Source: an uncultured Bacteroidales bacterium (GTDB lineage Bacteria > Bacteroidota > Bacteroidia > Bacteroidales > FEN-979). Taken from it: a stretch of 64,000 nt of DNA. The notes beneath the pieces were generated by a model that did not search any database, was not told the DNA's origin, and worked only from the letters and a program-made list of their open reading frames with translations. The translations under genes were made by a program, and so were the position numbers. How positions within the stretch are numbered: position 1 is the first letter of the stretch; the number at the start of each line of letters is the position of its first letter. This document shows, piece after piece, positions 10,573 through 18,818 of the stretch. Location: positions 1 to 64,000 of the forward strand of contig CAISRB010000010.1 in NCBI GenBank assembly GCA_903887775.1, in the 5' to 3' direction.

Positions 10573-10956
10573 TTATGCTTTCTTTTCTTTGGGTTTCTTC
10601 GCGCCATACTTTGAACGGCGTTGCTTGCGTCCTTCAACACCTGATGTATCGAGGGCGCCACGGATAATATGATAACGAACGCCGGGGAGATCCTTAACAC
10701 GACCCCCGCGGATCATCACGATAGAGTGTTCCTGAAGATTATGACCTTCACCCGGAATGTAAGCGTTCACTTCCTTCCCGTTGGTCAGACGAACACGTGC
10801 AACTTTACGCATTGCTGAATTGGGCTTTTTGGGAGTGGTTGTGTAAACCCTCACGCATACACCGCGACGCTGGGGACATGAATCAAGGGCAGGAGCTTTA
10901 CTCTTGTCCGTCAATTTGTGTCTTCCTTTACGAACCAATTGCGAAATTGTAGGCAT
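10573..10956 (-). CDS. rpsL: 30S ribosomal protein S12
   Basis: S12 sits at the decoding centre and controls fidelity. The 127-residue protein starts [12 protein letters not shown] and has [20 protein letters not shown] and [20 protein letters not shown]. The Lys residues whose mutation gives streptomycin resistance in other bacteria (in KKPNS and in RVKDLPG) are both wild type, so streptomycin resistance by this route is not predicted. It is the first gene of the superoperon, behind a leader of about 220 nt. Confidence 0.98.
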   Translation of the reverse strand: MPTISQLVRKGRHKLTDKSKAPALDSCPQRRGVCVRVYTTTPKKPNSAMRKVARVRLTNGKEVNAYIPGEGHNLQEHSIVMIRGGRVKDLPGVRYHIIRGALDTSGVEGRKQRRSKYGAKKPKEKKA

Positions 10957-11180
10957 ATTGAAATGTTTAAATTCTTTTCAAATATTGTGACGCTAAAACC
11001 GGCGCCTGTAAAGAAGGATATGGGCTTTTAAATATAAAAGGAGAGCTGTATTTCAGAGAGACTTTTTCATTGCAGCCGACGTTCCGGCTGCTGTTGAAAC
11101 CTATAGATGTCTCGCTTTGTCAGGTTTCCTTACTATTTTCGGCTTGGTATCCCCTCAAAAACCAAAACTGATTTTTGAGG
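10957..11180 (-). promoter_or_regulatory. Structured 5' leader of the str-S10-spc superoperon
   Basis: The stretch between the promoter and rpsL has no gene on either strand. Three stems are visible. At the extreme 5' end, 11152-11161 pairs with 11172-11181 (10 bp, CCCTCAAAAA with its complement). A second pairs 11096-11102 with 11122-11128 (GAAACCT/AGGTTTC). A third is a 7-bp GC-rich hairpin, 11072-11078 with 11085-11091, loop ACGTTC. None is followed by a T-run, so they do not look like terminators. A ribosomal-protein autoregulatory leader is plausible but not shown. Confidence 0.5.
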
Positions 11181-11183
11181 GTG

Positions 11184-11213
11184 CAAAATTACAAATCTTT
11201 TTCTTTCAAACAA
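11184..11213 (-). promoter_or_regulatory. Promoter of the ribosomal superoperon (Bacteroidota type)
   Basis: On the minus strand there is a -7 box TAATTTTG at 11191-11184 and a -33 TTG at 11213-11211, with a 19-nt spacer. This fits the Bacteroidota primary sigma consensus TTG-N17-20-TAnnTTTG. Transcription should begin near 11177, directly at the first leader stem. Confidence 0.75.
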
Positions 11214-11379
11214 GAGAATTAATGATTTTTTTACAAACTGTCCTGAAATTATTGTAAAAAATCCAATTTCCCACTATAACAAACTGATATTGAATTCATA
11301 CATTGAGCATTGTACATCGTACATTTTTTTCGTGGATGACATCCGCAGAAACAGAAAACAGATGGCAAACAGGAAAATG
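11214..11379. other. AT-rich intergenic gap without a recognised gene
   Basis: Between the superoperon promoter and the end of the methyltransferase gene, no open frame is supported. The only structure seen is a short imperfect repeat GTACATC/GTACATT near 11312-11326, of the same 7-bp style as the arrays elsewhere in the window. Confidence 0.4.
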
Positions 11380-12123
11380 TCAGAATTTATTCCTGATAAT
11401 TATTACAGTGGATTCCATATCAGGAAGAACAGCCATTCCCTCAGGGATAGTTTTGCAAAATTCATCAACTGCTTTCAATACGCCTTCCCATTTACTATTG
11501 TAATCATGGACAAGGATGACCCCGCCCGGACTGAGCCGGGGGTAAAAAAATTCCAGACCTGCCTTTGTAGGGTTGTACAGATCGGCATCAATATTGACCA
11601 GGGCGAACTTTTCATGCACCAGCTTTATGGCCGAAGCGGGAAAATACCCCGGATGGATCATCACGTTCCGGTTACCGCCAATGTCTGCAATTACCTTATT
11701 TATATTGGTATCGGCAAAATTGCTGGTCGAATACGTTGCAGCTTCTCCTTTTTCAACAGTAAGGTCCTGGTCCTTAAACCCTTCGAAGGTGTCAAAAAGA
11801 TGAAATCTCCTCCCGGGGTCCATATGATGGATAACCTTTGCACTATCTCCCTGATATACTCCAAGTTCTGCAAAGGCCCCGGGCACTCCTTCTTTATTAA
11901 GTCTTTCGACCTGGAACCACCAGTTGAAAAAACGGACCTTGTCGGGGTAATTCCTTTCAAGCCTGATCAGGATCTTTGACAAGCGTCCTTCCTTCCCGGC
12001 ATTCTTCCACAAGGCAGGTTTGTAATTCCTGTCAAACAGCACATCCCACATATACCTCATAAAAAGAATCAGGACCAGGATGATAAGGGAATAGTTAATG
12101 ATCTGAAAGACTGAAGGGTTCAT
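11380..12123 (-). CDS. Membrane-anchored TylF/MycF-type SAM-dependent methyltransferase
   Basis: The 247-residue product has one predicted N-terminal membrane helix (about residues 8-24, INYSLIILVLILFMRYMW) followed by a class I methyltransferase domain of the TylF (macrocin O-methyltransferase) family. Visible motifs: AELGVYQGDSAKVIHHM (SAM-binding glycine motif, about residues 83-99), HLFDTFEGF, VNIDADLY with acidic metal or SAM ligands, and VHDYNSKW. TylF proteins methylate sugar hydroxyls; many bacterial homologues sit in surface-sugar loci, but no glycosyltransferase is adjacent here, so the substrate is unknown. It starts 130 nt downstream of the LruC gene stop, beyond a terminator, and may be transcribed separately. 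Confidence 0.8.
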   Translation of the reverse strand: MNPSVFQIINYSLIILVLILFMRYMWDVLFDRNYKPALWKNAGKEGRLSKILIRLERNYPDKVRFFNWWFQVERLNKEGVPGAFAELGVYQGDSAKVIHHMDPGRRFHLFDTFEGFKDQDLTVEKGEAATYSTSNFADTNINKVIADIGGNRNVMIHPGYFPASAIKLVHEKFALVNIDADLYNPTKAGLEFFYPRLSPGGVILVHDYNSKWEGVLKAVDEFCKTIPEGMAVLPDMESTVIIIRNKF

Positions 12124-12185
12124 TTATTTATTCTACGGATAGTGTATTTCTTTGTAAAAATAAGGATAAACAGCAAACGAGGAGA

Positions 12186-12222
12186 CAAAAAAAGAAGCCA
12201 CCCTTTTGAGGCGGCCTCTTTA
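12186..12222 (-). terminator. Rho-independent terminator after the LruC lipoprotein gene
   Basis: Read on the minus strand, an 11-bp stem with two G-U pairs (AAGAGGCCGCC with GGTGGCTTCTT) closes a short loop around TCAAAAGG and is followed by a run of seven T. It lies about 30 nt after the stop at 12254. The loop core resembles the terminator at 14578-14616. Confidence 0.8.
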
Positions 12223-12253
12223 AACCAAAAGCGGAGATTAAATATACATAAGT

Positions 12254-14410
12254 TTATTGATGCCAGATATAGGCTGAATTCCTGTATCCAGGCAAATTCT
12301 TGTACCAGTCTGCGTGCAGCAGTCCGTCGCTTTGCGCCCATGCTGCAAAGTAAGTATAGGCATCGATAACGCATGCTTTCTCCCAGGGATAATCAAAATC
12401 GACCGGAATATTCAGAGCCCAGGGAAGATTGTTGCTGGTCTTATAATATCTTCCGAGCCCGGGAATACTGTTATCATCGCCGGTACCAAAATAGGAGCAG
12501 TTAACTGCTTTCGATGTAGGTACGTAATTGGGGAGATGGATCTCCGCAACGCGTTCCATATTCCTGATAAGGAAAGGATTATACGGAGGTGTCCCAAGAG
12601 CTGTGGTCAGCATCGGATTGGTCAGGTGGACATTCAGAGTTACGACATCCGAGGTGCCCACAGGCGCCCCTACGACAGTATTGAAGAACATGCCCCCAAC
12701 CTGATGGATCACATTGGCCGCATTGTCAAAAGCGATGATGACAGCCTTCGACTGCCCGCTTTCTGTACCGTTTGCGCTGAGTGTAATGTAACTGTATTTC
12801 AGGTTATACCCTGTAACCGATGCAATATCGGAAGGAAGGAGATTATCAAACTGAATGCCGAACCCGTTCTGATAGGCGGCGCCTACGGCTTTGACAGTCA
12901 ATTCAATAGTAATGTCCGTGACCTTATTCTGGTTGTTCGTTATCAGCTTGAACTTATAAGCCATCACAAGGTCATTGAGGTCATAGTCTCCTTTTGCAGG
13001 CCAGAGGTCTTCATAGACAGCCGTTCCGGTCCAGGTATTATCAACAGGAGGCGGGGGTGGCGTCGGCGGAGTATTACCCTCCGGATTACATTCAGTGACA
13101 CTGATGGTGTTTACAATATGAGAAAAACTGACAAAAGTAGCTCCGCCCGTAAAGTTTGAAGGCCCTCCTGATACAAGTGTACCTGTTGTCTGGGCACACT
13201 CGATAGGTCCCGTGATCACATTGGGGCCGTCAAAACGCAGGTTGCCTGATACCTTGACCTCGTTACGTGTGCCAAAACCCTGGATATCATTATTCATCCT
13301 CAGATCTGTGGTTGAGATCATCGAGCCGTTATATAATTTCATGAAACCGCTTCCCTGGATAAAGGTTTCGAGATAAACTTTAAGATACCCGGTATTATTG
13401 GTGAACTGGCAGTTATTCAGATGGAAAGTACCATGAACGATAATGGAACAATCATTCGTCACGGTGCTATTGTTGCAGTTCAACTCGCCGAAGACTTCAA
13501 TAGTGCCGTTATTGGTGACGGCGTTGATCAGATTCCAGTGGCTGTTGATAGTAAGCAGTCCTGAATTCACAAGGTTACCGTTGTTCCCGTTCATATTATA
13601 CTGTCCGTAAACAGTCATTGTCCCGAAATTCTGAACAAGATCCTGGGGCGTAAAAGTACCGGCAATATGGCAGGTACCCCAATTGGTGAATGTGGAATTA
13701 TCATTTTTTGAAACCGTGACCGGACTTCCGGCAGAACCTATAACTCCTGTGGAACTTACAATGAGGTAACTTTTGGGTTTATTATTCCCGTTCTGGCCCA
13801 TATCTACAGATCCGGTAAATATGCCGCAAATCTGTAATGTACCATCTGTAATGGTAACGTTACCGGAATAGGATCCTGTAACATACCAGGTATGTCCGTC
13901 ATTAATAGTCTTGGGCGTGCTGCCACTGAGCGTAAACGGAGCTGTGGCTGCGCTGCAATCAGGGCCACCCAGATTAAGGTTTTTATTTACCGGGGTCTTA
14001 AAGGTATATGACATGTTCTCGCTTACCGGCATGGTTACGATCTGTTTCTGCCCGTTATAAGGAGTCAGCTGAATGAACAGCTGATCTGCTGCTGTCGGGA
14101 TCCTGATCTTTGCAATCAAAGGAAAGTTGTTTCCGGCAAATCCCTGAAATGCGATGGCTCCGTTATTTGACGGATTCTCAAGGTAAACTGAAACATCATT
14201 ATACTGGTACGAGACAGTTGGAATATCCACACCTATATTAAGTGTAACCTCCCTGGTCGTTTCCCAATTAAAGGTAGAGGAGACCTTCAGGTCATCCATC
14301 GATTTCACCTTCGCAACAGGATCCTGTGCTGCGATATCCTTACGGCATCCCGACAAAATCAATGAGGCTGCAGCAAGAAAAACCGAAAAAATTATAAGTT
14401 TTGTTTTCAT
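12254..14410 (-). CDS. LruC/DUF4842-domain surface lipoprotein
   Basis: The 718-residue product has a lipoprotein signal (lipobox LILSGC, lipidated Cys22) followed by RKD, consistent with the Bacteroidota surface-export signal. Residues about 35-140 form a small N-terminal domain (SMDDLKVSSTFNWETTREV) shared with the short lipoprotein at 18239-18625. Residues about 150-440 are Asn/Thr/Gly-rich and repetitive (strings such as LVNSGLLTINSHWNLINAV and NNGTIEVFGELN), which looks like a right-handed beta-helix. A proline hinge (TPPTPPPPP) leads to the LruC domain (about 465-718), with VYEDLWPAKGDYDLNDLVM and the end LPGYRNSAYIWHQ. Function of LruC domains is not known to me; a surface or adhesive role is inference. 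Confidence 0.82.
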   Translation of the reverse strand: MKTKLIIFSVFLAAASLILSGCRKDIAAQDPVAKVKSMDDLKVSSTFNWETTREVTLNIGVDIPTVSYQYNDVSVYLENPSNNGAIAFQGFAGNNFPLIAKIRIPTAADQLFIQLTPYNGQKQIVTMPVSENMSYTFKTPVNKNLNLGGPDCSAATAPFTLSGSTPKTINDGHTWYVTGSYSGNVTITDGTLQICGIFTGSVDMGQNGNNKPKSYLIVSSTGVIGSAGSPVTVSKNDNSTFTNWGTCHIAGTFTPQDLVQNFGTMTVYGQYNMNGNNGNLVNSGLLTINSHWNLINAVTNNGTIEVFGELNCNNSTVTNDCSIIVHGTFHLNNCQFTNNTGYLKVYLETFIQGSGFMKLYNGSMISTTDLRMNNDIQGFGTRNEVKVSGNLRFDGPNVITGPIECAQTTGTLVSGGPSNFTGGATFVSFSHIVNTISVTECNPEGNTPPTPPPPPVDNTWTGTAVYEDLWPAKGDYDLNDLVMAYKFKLITNNQNKVTDITIELTVKAVGAAYQNGFGIQFDNLLPSDIASVTGYNLKYSYITLSANGTESGQSKAVIIAFDNAANVIHQVGGMFFNTVVGAPVGTSDVVTLNVHLTNPMLTTALGTPPYNPFLIRNMERVAEIHLPNYVPTSKAVNCSYFGTGDDNSIPGLGRYYKTSNNLPWALNIPVDFDYPWEKACVIDAYTYFAAWAQSDGLLHADWYKNLPGYRNSAYIWHQ

Positions 14411-14577
14411 AAGTTTGAGGTTAACGGATTGTCATCAGTTTAATCCTGATTATTCTCCAAAATCATATGTAAAATTATGATTTACAATATGTTAAGTCAA
14501 TCTCAAATTGGTAAGTGTGGACCGCTCCGGGGTAAGTGTTGCCAGGTATTTCGTAAATGGAGCCGCATTTTTAAAAT
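14411..14577. other. Intergenic gap upstream of the LruC lipoprotein gene
   Basis: This gap should carry the promoter of the 12254-14410 gene, because a terminator precedes it. No clean TAnnTTTG box was found; the nearest match on the minus strand is TATGATTTTG close to 14460. No gene is supported. Confidence 0.3.
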
Positions 14578-14616
14578 AAAAGAAGAGGCTGCCCTTTTGA
14601 GACAGCCTCTTCTTTT
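14578..14616 (-). terminator. Strong hairpin terminator between two envelope genes
   Basis: A perfect 14-bp stem (14578-14591 with 14603-14616, AAAAGAAGAGGCTG) closes an 11-nt loop. It ends in a T-run on the minus strand and lies 30 nt after the stop of the gene at 14646-16124. An A-run on the other side means it could work in both directions. Confidence 0.85.
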
Positions 14617-14645
14617 CAGATTTAATTTACAATACTCTAGGTTGA

Positions 14646-16124
14646 TCAGGGGTCAAGCCTGATAAACATAGTCTGTATCGTCGGGTTTGGGGCATTGCCC
14701 GGAGTACCTGTCGGGATGAAAACAACTGCAGCCCATCCGCCGGTCGGGACCTTATACCCGCTGCCGTATGTATTGGCATCGTTTTTCATCTGGGTCATCA
14801 CCGCGGATACATTAGGCACACCGCCTGAGGCAACACCATTCCATGCCGGAGATTCAAGTAACCATAATGCACCCTGGAGATCGTACCAATGATAGCCTGG
14901 ATACCAGTCAAGATGGTTCAACAACCAGTTGTATTTGTCCCATGGCCTGGTTTGAGCAAAAGCCGGGAGCAGTGCAGGATATAATGATGAAAAAACGTCC
15001 ATGTTGTAATTTGTCCCAACAATGATATTGGTCTCGTGGTCACAGCACCAGGATTCATAGGTTTGGTTAACAATTTCATACCCTGGAGCGACATTGGTAA
15101 GGCTTGCATCTACATAACCGCCCATTGAACCGGGAGCCCAACCTCCGTTAATAGTATATGTGGCCGTGCTCGGAAGATTGATCCACGGAGGTAATACATA
15201 ATCGGCATTGGGATTACAATAGCCAATCGAGAAATCGAGAACGCCATCATTGTTCTGGGGAATAACATTGCCATCAGTAGTGGTCCAGCTTGTGAAGTAA
15301 ACATAGTCAAACCCGGCACCTTTCCTGACTTTTACATAAAGCTTGAATTCGAAAATGTCGGGAATTCCGCTACGGTCAGCATACAGTACCTTAAGAGGCT
15401 GTCCTTCACCATTCCAGGCTTCATTGTTAAAAGTATTCATAAAAATAGTGTTCCTGTAGACATCAATTTTGAATATGGCCGGGAGGTCAAGCTGTATATG
15501 GTTCGATTGTAAGAGATATGGAGAACCCGGAATTGAATAGTCTGCTATGCTTTTAATACAAAGGTCGCCAAAGAAGGGTTGTTCGCGGACAGTGACCTGT
15601 TCGATCTGAAAGTAGGTAAAGCCGAAACTGGAATAGTTGCTTGCCTGGTAGCATACTGCTTCAATCGGGAGTTGGGTCTTTTTGAAAGCCTCCACATTGA
15701 ATGAAATAGCCGTGGGCGAAGAAACATATTGCTCGTAAGGTGAACCTGTGTGAGGCGCTGCCGAAAGCATTACATCATCGCTGGGGTCATTAGGGGTCTG
15801 GTTATCACTCCAGATCGTAAATTCATTCAGCGTATGTATGCCCGGCGACAGCTGAATAGTATTCGTAAATGGAGCGCCATTCACATAAAACACATCGATT
15901 TTATGCTCGATACCGTCAATGGTAGCCTTTACATAATTTGCTGTCTGAGAGAAGCAGTCGGTACTGGCCGTGGATTTCAGCCCTCCGGTATGGCCGGGAG
16001 CAATGGAGAAGCTAACGCCCTGCAATACTTGCTGGGAATTAGTTGTTGTGGTTTTTGATTTGTTACAACTTAACATTGCAAGTGTCAAACAAATCACTGT
16101 CAAAATTAAAGTTAACTTTTTCAT
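14646..16124 (-). CDS. Lipoprotein with a possible C-terminal thioester-type domain
   Basis: The 492-residue product has a lipoprotein signal (lipobox AMLSC, Cys20). Residues about 40-320 show no family I recognise; they are beta-rich and contain FTYFQIEQVTV and FEFKLYVKVRKGAGFDYVYF. The last 170 residues contain YESWCCDHE (Cys360, Cys361), YNWLLNHL, YDLQGALWLLE (Gln417) and a closing GYKVPTGGWAAVVFIP. This order, a Cys after an aromatic and then a hydrophobic-Q-x-x-hydrophobic-W motif, is what thioester (TED-type) surface domains show. It sits 51 nt after the LruC gene 16176-18227, so the two are probably cotranscribed. No clear acidic surface-export signal follows the Cys. Confidence 0.6.
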   Translation of the reverse strand: MKKLTLILTVICLTLAMLSCNKSKTTTTNSQQVLQGVSFSIAPGHTGGLKSTASTDCFSQTANYVKATIDGIEHKIDVFYVNGAPFTNTIQLSPGIHTLNEFTIWSDNQTPNDPSDDVMLSAAPHTGSPYEQYVSSPTAISFNVEAFKKTQLPIEAVCYQASNYSSFGFTYFQIEQVTVREQPFFGDLCIKSIADYSIPGSPYLLQSNHIQLDLPAIFKIDVYRNTIFMNTFNNEAWNGEGQPLKVLYADRSGIPDIFEFKLYVKVRKGAGFDYVYFTSWTTTDGNVIPQNNDGVLDFSIGYCNPNADYVLPPWINLPSTATYTINGGWAPGSMGGYVDASLTNVAPGYEIVNQTYESWCCDHETNIIVGTNYNMDVFSSLYPALLPAFAQTRPWDKYNWLLNHLDWYPGYHWYDLQGALWLLESPAWNGVASGGVPNVSAVMTQMKNDANTYGSGYKVPTGGWAAVVFIPTGTPGNAPNPTIQTMFIRLDP

Positions 16125-16175
16125 TTGTTCATGTTTTGGTTGATGATTGATTTCTTTGTGGATATATGTTGATTG

Positions 16176-18227
16176 TTACTGATGAACGTAGATATTCGAT
16201 GTATTTCGGTAACCGGGTTTGTCCATATACCAGTCCTGGTATAACAGACCCCCGCTGGTCACCCATTCGACAAAATGATTGTATGTGTTGATGATATCAA
16301 TACCCTCGTACGGATAAGCAAAGCTTTCATAGGTGCTGATAGCCCAGGGAGTGTTATCTGAACTTTTATAATACTTATGGGCTGCCGGATCTGTTTTGTC
16401 GTTGCAGGAGCCAAACAGGTTCGAACCTGCGAGGCTTGTAGGGGGATAATCAGGCAGATGGACTTCACGGCTTCTGTCAAATCCCAGAAAGATGAAAGGA
16501 TTGAAATTCTCAATATTTATTGCTGACATCTGGTAGGTCGGGCTGTTAAAGGTTATGTGGATTGTTACAGTTGCAGGGGTGACATAAGCACAGCCGGGGG
16601 TGGTATTAACGCCGGTACCGCAACCCGGATTTGGCATCAGGTCAAAGAAATCATCAAAAACGATGACCGTGGGGACTGTCTGTCCATTTTCTAATCCATG
16701 GCTGTTAAGCGATATGATCCAATTGGAAAGATGGGATCCCGTTACCGTCATAGTTGCAGGGTCGACGTTATTGGTCGGGATCTGGAATCCAAAACCATTA
16801 TGATAATATGCGCCGGAAGCCCTGAGAACGAATGTTCCGATAATCTCAACGACATTGTTATTATGGTCGGTAATGGTGTTGAAGCGGTAATCCATAACGA
16901 CATCATTAAAGTCATAGTCTCCCTTGCAAGGCCACAGGTCTTCATAGGCCAGTGTAGAATAACCAACTGCGGGGAAAGGATTATTAAAACAGCGGGTAGG
17001 ATCGTTGGGATAATCATCTACATTATCGGGGCATCCGTCGCAATCCATATCCCCCGGGCATCCGCCTCCCCCATTTACAACAACGGTAATAATTGCCGAA
17101 GAACAGAGAGAATTGACGTCACAGACTGTATAATGGATTGTTGCAGTCCCGGTATAACCGTTAGCCGGAGTGAAAGTTACTATCCCTGCAGGAGTTTTTG
17201 TAAATACCCCGACTGCAGGAAGAGGAGCCGTTCCCGGCACAAATGTCACAGAAGAAGGAACAAGAGCTCCCGATCCTGGTATATCATTCAGAAGTATGCT
17301 GATGTTAACAGGAGTGTTAAGGACCGTTGTTGCATTGTCGTTTACTGCTACAGGAGGCTGAATAATCGCGCCATTCACTGTAACTGAGATGTTGGCAGTA
17401 CTGCATAAACTGTTTAAATCGCACACTCTGTATTGTATCGTTGCAAGACCGGTAAAACCCGTAACCGGAGTAAATGTGACGGCGCCTGTGACCGGGTTCA
17501 CTGTAAATGTTCCCACTGTTGCAGGGTTAGGCTGGGTTCCTGGTATAAATGCCACCGATGATGGCACCAGGGCTGTTGATCCGGCTACGTCATTGGAAAG
17601 CACATTCAGCGTAACAGGAGTATTAAGGGGAGTCGTGGCATTATCATCGTGAGCGGTAGGCCCTGTAGGTGCCCCGCCACCACAATCGGTATTATAGCAA
17701 GTCATTACACTCTGGAAATCTGCAGCAGCAAATGATGCAAGCTGGAGTAAAGCTCCGGCCCTGGCCGAGACCTGCTGAGCCTGAAATGCCCCGGTAAGTT
17801 TGTACGTTATTGTGAATACGCCTGCAACCCCGTTTCCTATCCCGCTGATTCCCTCAATCCTGAATCCGTCCCAGGGGTCTCCTGGCAATGTCGGGCCGGC
17901 ATTGATACTGGTAAAAGTCATTCCACCGTAAAGAATACTTACTGAAATGTTTGAATAGGTACCGGCAGCTGCCTGAACTGAAAAGCGGGAAATGGCCGGA
18001 CAGCTTATTCCGTCACAACCATTGTGTTCAACCCTGAGTGTAATGGTATGAGAATGATCCGGTTCATTGCAAACCACTGATGTGAGCGTGGTTGAATACC
18101 CGCCTCCATTGCTTTTATAAAGGTCGCAAACAGTTTTTAGCTGGGCAAAACTGAATTGCGGTAGCATCATTACAATGATAAGTGTTACCGAAAACCTGAT
18201 TGCGAGGAAATTACTTATTGTTTTCAT
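16176..18227 (-). CDS. Secreted LruC/DUF4842 protein with two Ig-like repeats
   Basis: The 683-residue product has a type I signal peptide (cleavage likely after FSFA, about residue 28). Residues about 30-185 form a Cys-containing N-terminal domain. Two tandem cadherin/VCBS-like repeats follow (about 192-385), each with DNATT.LNTPV, a central LPSSV.F.PGT block and an ending CDLNSLCS or CDVNSLCS. A short Asp/Cys-rich, possibly calcium-binding segment (CPGDMDCDGCPDNVDDYPND) leads to the LruC domain (about 420-683, YEDLWPCKGDYDFNDVVMDY to PGYRNTSNIYVHQ). It has no lipobox and no type IX sorting domain. The upstream lipoprotein ends 12 nt before its start, suggesting partnership. Confidence 0.82.
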   Translation of the reverse strand: MKTISNFLAIRFSVTLIIVMMLPQFSFAQLKTVCDLYKSNGGGYSTTLTSVVCNEPDHSHTITLRVEHNGCDGISCPAISRFSVQAAAGTYSNISVSILYGGMTFTSINAGPTLPGDPWDGFRIEGISGIGNGVAGVFTITYKLTGAFQAQQVSARAGALLQLASFAAADFQSVMTCYNTDCGGGAPTGPTAHDDNATTPLNTPVTLNVLSNDVAGSTALVPSSVAFIPGTQPNPATVGTFTVNPVTGAVTFTPVTGFTGLATIQYRVCDLNSLCSTANISVTVNGAIIQPPVAVNDNATTVLNTPVNISILLNDIPGSGALVPSSVTFVPGTAPLPAVGVFTKTPAGIVTFTPANGYTGTATIHYTVCDVNSLCSSAIITVVVNGGGGCPGDMDCDGCPDNVDDYPNDPTRCFNNPFPAVGYSTLAYEDLWPCKGDYDFNDVVMDYRFNTITDHNNNVVEIIGTFVLRASGAYYHNGFGFQIPTNNVDPATMTVTGSHLSNWIISLNSHGLENGQTVPTVIVFDDFFDLMPNPGCGTGVNTTPGCAYVTPATVTIHITFNSPTYQMSAINIENFNPFIFLGFDRSREVHLPDYPPTSLAGSNLFGSCNDKTDPAAHKYYKSSDNTPWAISTYESFAYPYEGIDIINTYNHFVEWVTSGGLLYQDWYMDKPGYRNTSNIYVHQ

Positions 18228-18238
18228 CCTTACAAGAT

Positions 18239-18625
18239 TTAAAATGAATGAACAACCCGGTTGTTTTCAATTTTCAGGATATATGAAACTCCGTTTACAA
18301 CGAATGTCAGTTCCTGAGTGTAGTTCGGGATTGTTATTGCAGTATTATAAGCCTGGTTTGCTGCCAGCAATGCTTTTTGATAAACAATTCCGGAACTGGA
18401 TTTGATCACAAGTGATGACCTGACCGTCGCTGTAAGCTGCAGTTCCACTTTCTGAGTGGTCTTCCAGTTGAAATCAGAAGAGGCTTTCATATCGCTCATC
18501 GATTTCATTTGTGAGGGCTGATCAGGTGAGATATCCTTGATGTCTTTTTTGCAGCTGAACATTATTAGTAATATAATTATTAATAATGAAGACCCTAACT
18601 TATTCAGATTTGATTTCATAGTCAA
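18239..18625 (-). CDS. Short lipoprotein related to the N-terminus of the LruC lipoprotein
   Basis: The 128-residue product has a lipoprotein signal with lipobox MFSC (Cys25) followed by KKD, a likely surface-export signal. The next block, MKSMSDMKASSDFNWKTTQKV, matches VKSMDDLKVSSTFNWETTRE of the 718-residue LruC lipoprotein. The rest is a short beta-rich domain ending NRVVHSF. In-frame starts are at 18625 and 18619 (MTMKSN); the first is used here. It is the first gene of the run and has a -7 box about 30 nt upstream. It may anchor or pair with the secreted LruC protein that follows. Confidence 0.72.
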   Translation of the reverse strand: MTMKSNLNKLGSSLLIIILLIMFSCKKDIKDISPDQPSQMKSMSDMKASSDFNWKTTQKVELQLTATVRSSLVIKSSSGIVYQKALLAANQAYNTAITIPNYTQELTFVVNGVSYILKIENNRVVHSF

Positions 18626-18654
18626 AATGGATTAAGGACACTTTACACTGCTCG

Positions 18655-18662
18655 CAAAATTA
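18655..18662 (-). promoter_or_regulatory. -7 promoter box for the LruC gene run
   Basis: TAATTTTG on the minus strand, identical to the ribosomal promoter box. Predicted transcription start is near 18648, giving a leader of about 23 nt. No good -33 TTG is seen at the usual distance. Confidence 0.5.
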
Positions 18663-18796
18663 TGTCAATCAAAATGTTAAGTAAAGTAAGAATTAGTATC
18701 TGTCGCAATAATTGATGCAAGTGTGGATAGTTATTAAGTAAATGTGTTATGTTGTTAAATTTTACCGGGAGACGGCAGGCCTATACCGGATTCCAT

Positions 18797-18804
18797 TACC
18801 TTTG
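18797..18804 (+). promoter_or_regulatory. -7 promoter box for uvrD/pcrA
   Basis: TACCTTTG lies 14 nt before the ATG at 18819. Transcription would start near 18811, so the leader would be only about 8 nt. The -33 element is not evident. Confidence 0.5.
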
Positions 18805-18818
18805 TCCCCATTGAAAGT

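Noticed and set aside
11072-11091. The GC-rich hairpin in the rpsL leader as a terminator or attenuator
   Set aside because: It is not followed by a T-run on the minus strand, and essential genes lie downstream. It was kept only as part of the leader structure.
12314-13159. A 281-codon plus-strand frame opposite the LruC lipoprotein gene
   Set aside because: The minus-strand gene has a lipoprotein signal and a recognised LruC domain. The opposite frame has no signal and low-complexity composition.
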